Of a stretch of DNA of 64,000 nucleotides, positions 63,857 through 64,000 are shown piece after piece. The notes under the pieces were generated by a model. It was not told where the DNA came from, searched no databases, and saw only the letters and a list, made by a program, of their open reading frames with translations. The DNA is from Meghimatium bilineatum (Eukaryota; Mollusca; Gastropoda; Stylommatophora; Philomycidae). Positions within the stretch are counted from its first letter, which is position 1. Every line of letters starts with the position of its first letter. The stretch spans positions 54,383,685 to 54,447,684 of the forward strand of contig CM067322.1 of the NCBI GenBank assembly GCA_034231615.1. Reading direction: 5' to 3'. Made by a program: the position numbers and the translations under genes.

Positions 63857-63929
63857 CTGCAAGTTTAAGATTTAATTATTTTGACATTTAAAAGACATGG
63901 CATATTGAGGAGTCGAGCAAGAGCTAGAC

Positions 63930-64000
63930 AAATATAAAAATGTGAGGGAAACATCATGAGATGGATAGGACACAGTCCATCAGAGTGCACCACAAAGGCA
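63930..64000 (+). pseudogene. LINE C-terminal tail fragment at window edge
   Basis: RWIGHSPSECTTKA resembles 29295-29420 ([11 protein letters not shown]). It runs off the window. Confidence 0.45.

Noticed and set aside
1..64000. CRISPR arrays, bacterial operons or phage
   Set aside because: Spliced animal exons and eukaryotic retroelements dominate; direct repeats present are minisatellites without unique spacers.

Overview
The window is intronic-scale DNA from an animal genome, almost certainly a bilaterian invertebrate. Its backbone is one very large gene on the minus strand: a voltage-gated sodium channel alpha subunit of the para/NaV1 type. I can place 15 exons between 63856 and 2690. 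They join in phase into 777 consecutive codons, running from just before domain II S1 to the domain III-IV linker with its fast-inactivation gate. Domain I lies upstream (beyond 64000) and domain IV downstream (below position 1). The visible selectivity residues are Glu in domain II and Lys in domain III, which fits the bilaterian DEKA filter. I cannot name the species; the exon sequence is neither vertebrate nor typical insect.

The introns hold nearly everything else, mostly decayed mobile elements. RTE/BovB-like LINE pieces number about 18 in at least three families. There are I/Nimb-type LINEs with endonuclease, reverse transcriptase and RNase H pieces, and Penelope-like pieces with GIY-YIG tails. 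tRNA-derived SINEs and a (GAA)n-tailed SINE-like family are also present. DNA transposon traces include Tc1, pogo/jerky-like and hAT transposase fragments, a hAT MITE with a perfect 8-bp target duplication, TTAA-flanked piggyBac-like MITEs and TA-flanked MITEs. Several insertions are nested, and their target duplications can be read directly.

The one other substantial open reading frame is at 17400-18524, minus strand, inside the channel intron between exons 10 and 11. It encodes about 374 residues with three CxxC pairs near the N-terminus, in an arrangement recalling the zinc-binding non-core region of RAG1 and the N-RAG-like proteins reported from invertebrate mobile elements. It appears to have its own 5' non-coding exon, and the intervening intron is filled by a 201-bp tandem repeat array. 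This is the most interesting non-channel item in the window.

Region by region: 1-2.6 kb holds RTE remains and a head-to-head Penelope palindrome; 2.7-15.7 kb holds channel exons 15 to 11 among MITEs and SINEs; 17.2-20.8 kb holds the RAG1-N-like gene and a pogo-like fragment; 21.6-31.5 kb holds exons 10 to 8, minisatellites and an I-type LINE; 31.7-46.9 kb holds exons 7 to 4 and nested MITEs; 47-64 kb holds exons 3 to 1 and the youngest-looking RTE copies. No CRISPR array, functional tRNA or rRNA gene was seen.
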